This document shows, in pieces, positions 62,594 to 64,000 of a stretch of 64,000 bases of DNA. The first letter of the stretch is position 1. Each line of letters opens with the position of its first letter. The notes under the pieces were generated by a model. The model was given only the letters and a program-made list of their open reading frames with translations. It did not search any database and was not told the origin of the DNA. The stretch comes from Bacteroidota bacterium (GTDB taxonomy: Bacteria; Bacteroidota; Ignavibacteria; Kapaibacteriales; UBA2268): NCBI GenBank assembly GCA_021780815.1, contig JAJXYC010000018.1:62001-126000 (forward strand). The letters run 5' to 3'. A program made the translations under genes and the position numbers.

Positions 62594-63640
62594 TTATTGT
62601 ATGTTTATACTTAAATTTGTAATAAAATTCTCAATCTTTTGTAGAAAAGATATGTGAACTAACTCCGTAGCTCTCATAATCATATTAGCATAAGCCAGTG
62701 GAGTAGATTTGCCATGTCCAACTATTGATATACCTTTTACTCCAAGAATTGGTACTCCACCGTACTCTTGATAATCAAAAGCCTTAGTAACTCCTTTTAA
62801 TGCCGGAACAGAAAAAGCCGCTTTAATTTTATTTAATATACTTTTATCAGCATAATTTTTAATTTTTGATTTTAAAAGACTTGTAAAACTTTCTGCAAAT
62901 TTTAAAATCACATTTCCAACAAACCCATCACATACTACCACATTTGTATTGCCCCGTAATATGTCTCTTCCTTCCACATTCCCGACAAAGTTTAAAGGGC
63001 TTTCTTTCATAATTTGGTAAGTTTCTTTTAATACGTCTGTGCCTTTGCTTTCTTCTTCCCCAACATTTAAAAGACCAACAGTAGGATTTTCAACAGAGAA
63101 TACTTCTTGGAAATACAAAGAGCCTAACATCGCAAAATCAAACAAGAATCTAGATTTAGAATCAATAGTAGCTCCCGCATCTATTAACAAAGTTGGGAAC
63201 TGCCCTGCTGATGGCAAAAAAGTAGCAATAGCTGGACGACTTACCCCACTTATTCTCCCAAGTAAAACTGTTGAAAGGCTTAACATTGCACCGGTATTCC
63301 CCCCTGAAACAAATCCATCAATTTCCTGATTCTTTGTTGATTGCAATCCTAAATAAAGCGAAGAATTTTTCTTGGTTTTTATAATTTCAGTAGGATCATC
63401 TTTCATTGTTATTATTTCAGGCGCATCTACAATTGTAAACTTTTCAAGCGAGAGATTATTGCTTTTTGCTATTTCTAATATTTTAGATTTTAATCCAAAA
63501 ATATGTATTTTCAAATCAAAATCTTTACTAATTTTAGATTTGGCAAATAATTCCAAAGCGATGACAGCACCCATAATTTCATTTTCAGGCGCAAAATCAC
63601 CACCCATTGCATCGATTCCGATACGAATAGTTTTCTGCAA
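62594..63640 (-). CDS. plsX: Phosphate acyltransferase PlsX
   Basis: Makes acyl phosphate from acyl-ACP for phospholipid synthesis. The 348 residues start RIGIDAMGGDFAPE and contain VSGGNTGAMLSLSTVLLGRI, FVGNVEGRDILRGNTNVVVC, and the terminal YGGVPILGVKGISIVGHGKS. All PlsX hallmarks. It follows rpmF by 34 bases in the usual yceD-rpmF-plsX-fab order. Confidence 0.96.
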   Translation of the reverse strand: MQKTIRIGIDAMGGDFAPENEIMGAVIALELFAKSKISKDFDLKIHIFGLKSKILEIAKSNNLSLEKFTIVDAPEIITMKDDPTEIIKTKKNSSLYLGLQSTKNQEIDGFVSGGNTGAMLSLSTVLLGRISGVSRPAIATFLPSAGQFPTLLIDAGATIDSKSRFLFDFAMLGSLYFQEVFSVENPTVGLLNVGEEESKGTDVLKETYQIMKESPLNFVGNVEGRDILRGNTNVVVCDGFVGNVILKFAESFTSLLKSKIKNYADKSILNKIKAAFSVPALKGVTKAFDYQEYGGVPILGVKGISIVGHGKSTPLAYANMIMRATELVHISFLQKIENFITNLSINIQ

Positions 63641-63674
63641 TTCTTAAACCTCTTTTAACGAAATACTATAAGTA

Positions 63675-63851
63675 CTATACTTTTTCAATTACCAATCTAC
63701 CATTATAATAGCCACATTCTGGGCAAGCAGCATGTGATAATTTTAATGCTCCGCATTGCGGACAAACTGTTGTTTGCATCGGTGTTGCTTTGTAATGTGT
63801 ACGCCTTTTATCTCTGCGAGAAGCTGAAAATTTTCTATTTGGATTTGGCAT
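63675..63851 (-). CDS. rpmF: 50S ribosomal protein L32
   Basis: Small ribosomal protein, 58 residues. Starts MPNPNRKFSASRRDKRRTHY and carries the zinc ribbon VCPQCGA and CPECGYYNGR, so it is the zinc-bound form of L32. Its short length hides it from searches with a 60-residue cut-off. ATG at 63851 has the RBS-like AGG upstream. It sits between a partial yceD and plsX, the standard position. Confidence 0.95.
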   Translation of the reverse strand: MPNPNRKFSASRRDKRRTHYKATPMQTTVCPQCGALKLSHAACPECGYYNGRLVIEKV

Positions 63852-63916
63852 TTAAAACCTCTATGTTTTTAATTAATTTTCAAAATGTAATTGAATATAA
63901 ACGAAAATTTTTTCTT

Positions 63917-64000
63917 TTAATTTCCTAACTGTAATTTTTTTAATTCGCTCCACACATTTTCAATGTCTTGTCCTTTATTTTTATCACTTGAAAATTGTGG
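63917..64000 (-). CDS. yceD: YceD/DUF177 protein, C-terminal end only
   Basis: The last 27 codons of a frame running out of the window. Its end (DIENVWSELKKLQ) fits the DPRWxxLKKL-like end of DUF177 proteins, a family linked to 23S rRNA maturation and almost always upstream of rpmF. The call rests on that short piece and on gene order. Confidence 0.7.
   Translation of the reverse strand, partial: PQFSSDKNKGQDIENVWSELKKLQLGN

Overview
The window is AT-rich, densely coded bacterial chromosome with no rRNA, CRISPR array or complete insertion sequence. Several features point to the Bacteroidota/Chlorobiota (FCB) group, possibly an Ignavibacteria- or Kapabacteria-like lineage. These are promoters of the TAnnTTTG class in front of several tRNAs and genes, weak Shine-Dalgarno sites at most genes, a Bat (vWA/TPR/BatD) operon, an OmpA/PD40 surface protein, an SBBP beta-propeller protein with a tail resembling a type IX secretion sorting domain, and an atpD-atpC pair apart from the rest of the ATP synthase genes. 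The lineage is inferred from these traits, not from a phylogeny.

Layout. 1-9.8 kb: partial valS, tRNA-Leu, trigger factor with a histidine-rich insert, then minus-strand gmk, an M24 aminopeptidase with a long charged N-terminal extension, guaB, atpC and atpD. 10.2-16.6 kb: an NtrC-like activator followed by an OmpA/PD40 envelope protein, a DUF2147 protein and two divergent acyl-CoA dehydrogenases. 16.9-19.6 kb: an archaeal-type HMG-CoA synthase / thiolase / DUF35 operon with unusually strong ribosome binding sites, ended by a clear terminator. 19.6-21.8 kb: an eroded accessory patch holding a broken DNA methyltransferase, an adjacent PD-(D/E)XK-like nuclease ORF, a small C2-like ORF and hairpins.

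21.8-34.9 kb (minus strand): lpdA, a Dus enzyme, an MqnA-like protein, a TrmH-family methyltransferase, batE, batD, batC, batB, a TonB-receptor-like outer-membrane protein and gyrA. 35-38.4 kb: a TylF-like methyltransferase, the SBBP protein and tRNA-Lys. 38.5-51.6 kb: pta-ackA, adk with a beta-carbonic anhydrase, a Pit phosphate transporter with its DUF47 partner, a YfhO-like membrane protein overlapping folP, rsfS, argS, a short TauE-like protein and a probable PPi-dependent phosphofructokinase.

51.8-64 kb: tRNA-Gln, prs and rplY; an oxidative-stress group (a predicted lipoprotein rubrerythrin divergent from a cysteine-free Fur-family regulator and a peroxiredoxin, with two tandem 7-1-7 palindromes before the regulator); gcvPB; and the fatty-acid operon yceD-rpmF-plsX-fabH-fabD-fabG-acpP-fabF-rnc read on the minus strand.

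Most of the window is housekeeping. The parts worth a second look are the archaeal-type HMG-CoA synthase operon with its zinc-ribbon-less DUF35 protein, the restriction-modification remnant broken by a 13-bp tandem duplication, and the Fur/peroxiredoxin/lipoprotein-rubrerythrin group. I found no convincing wholly new system.
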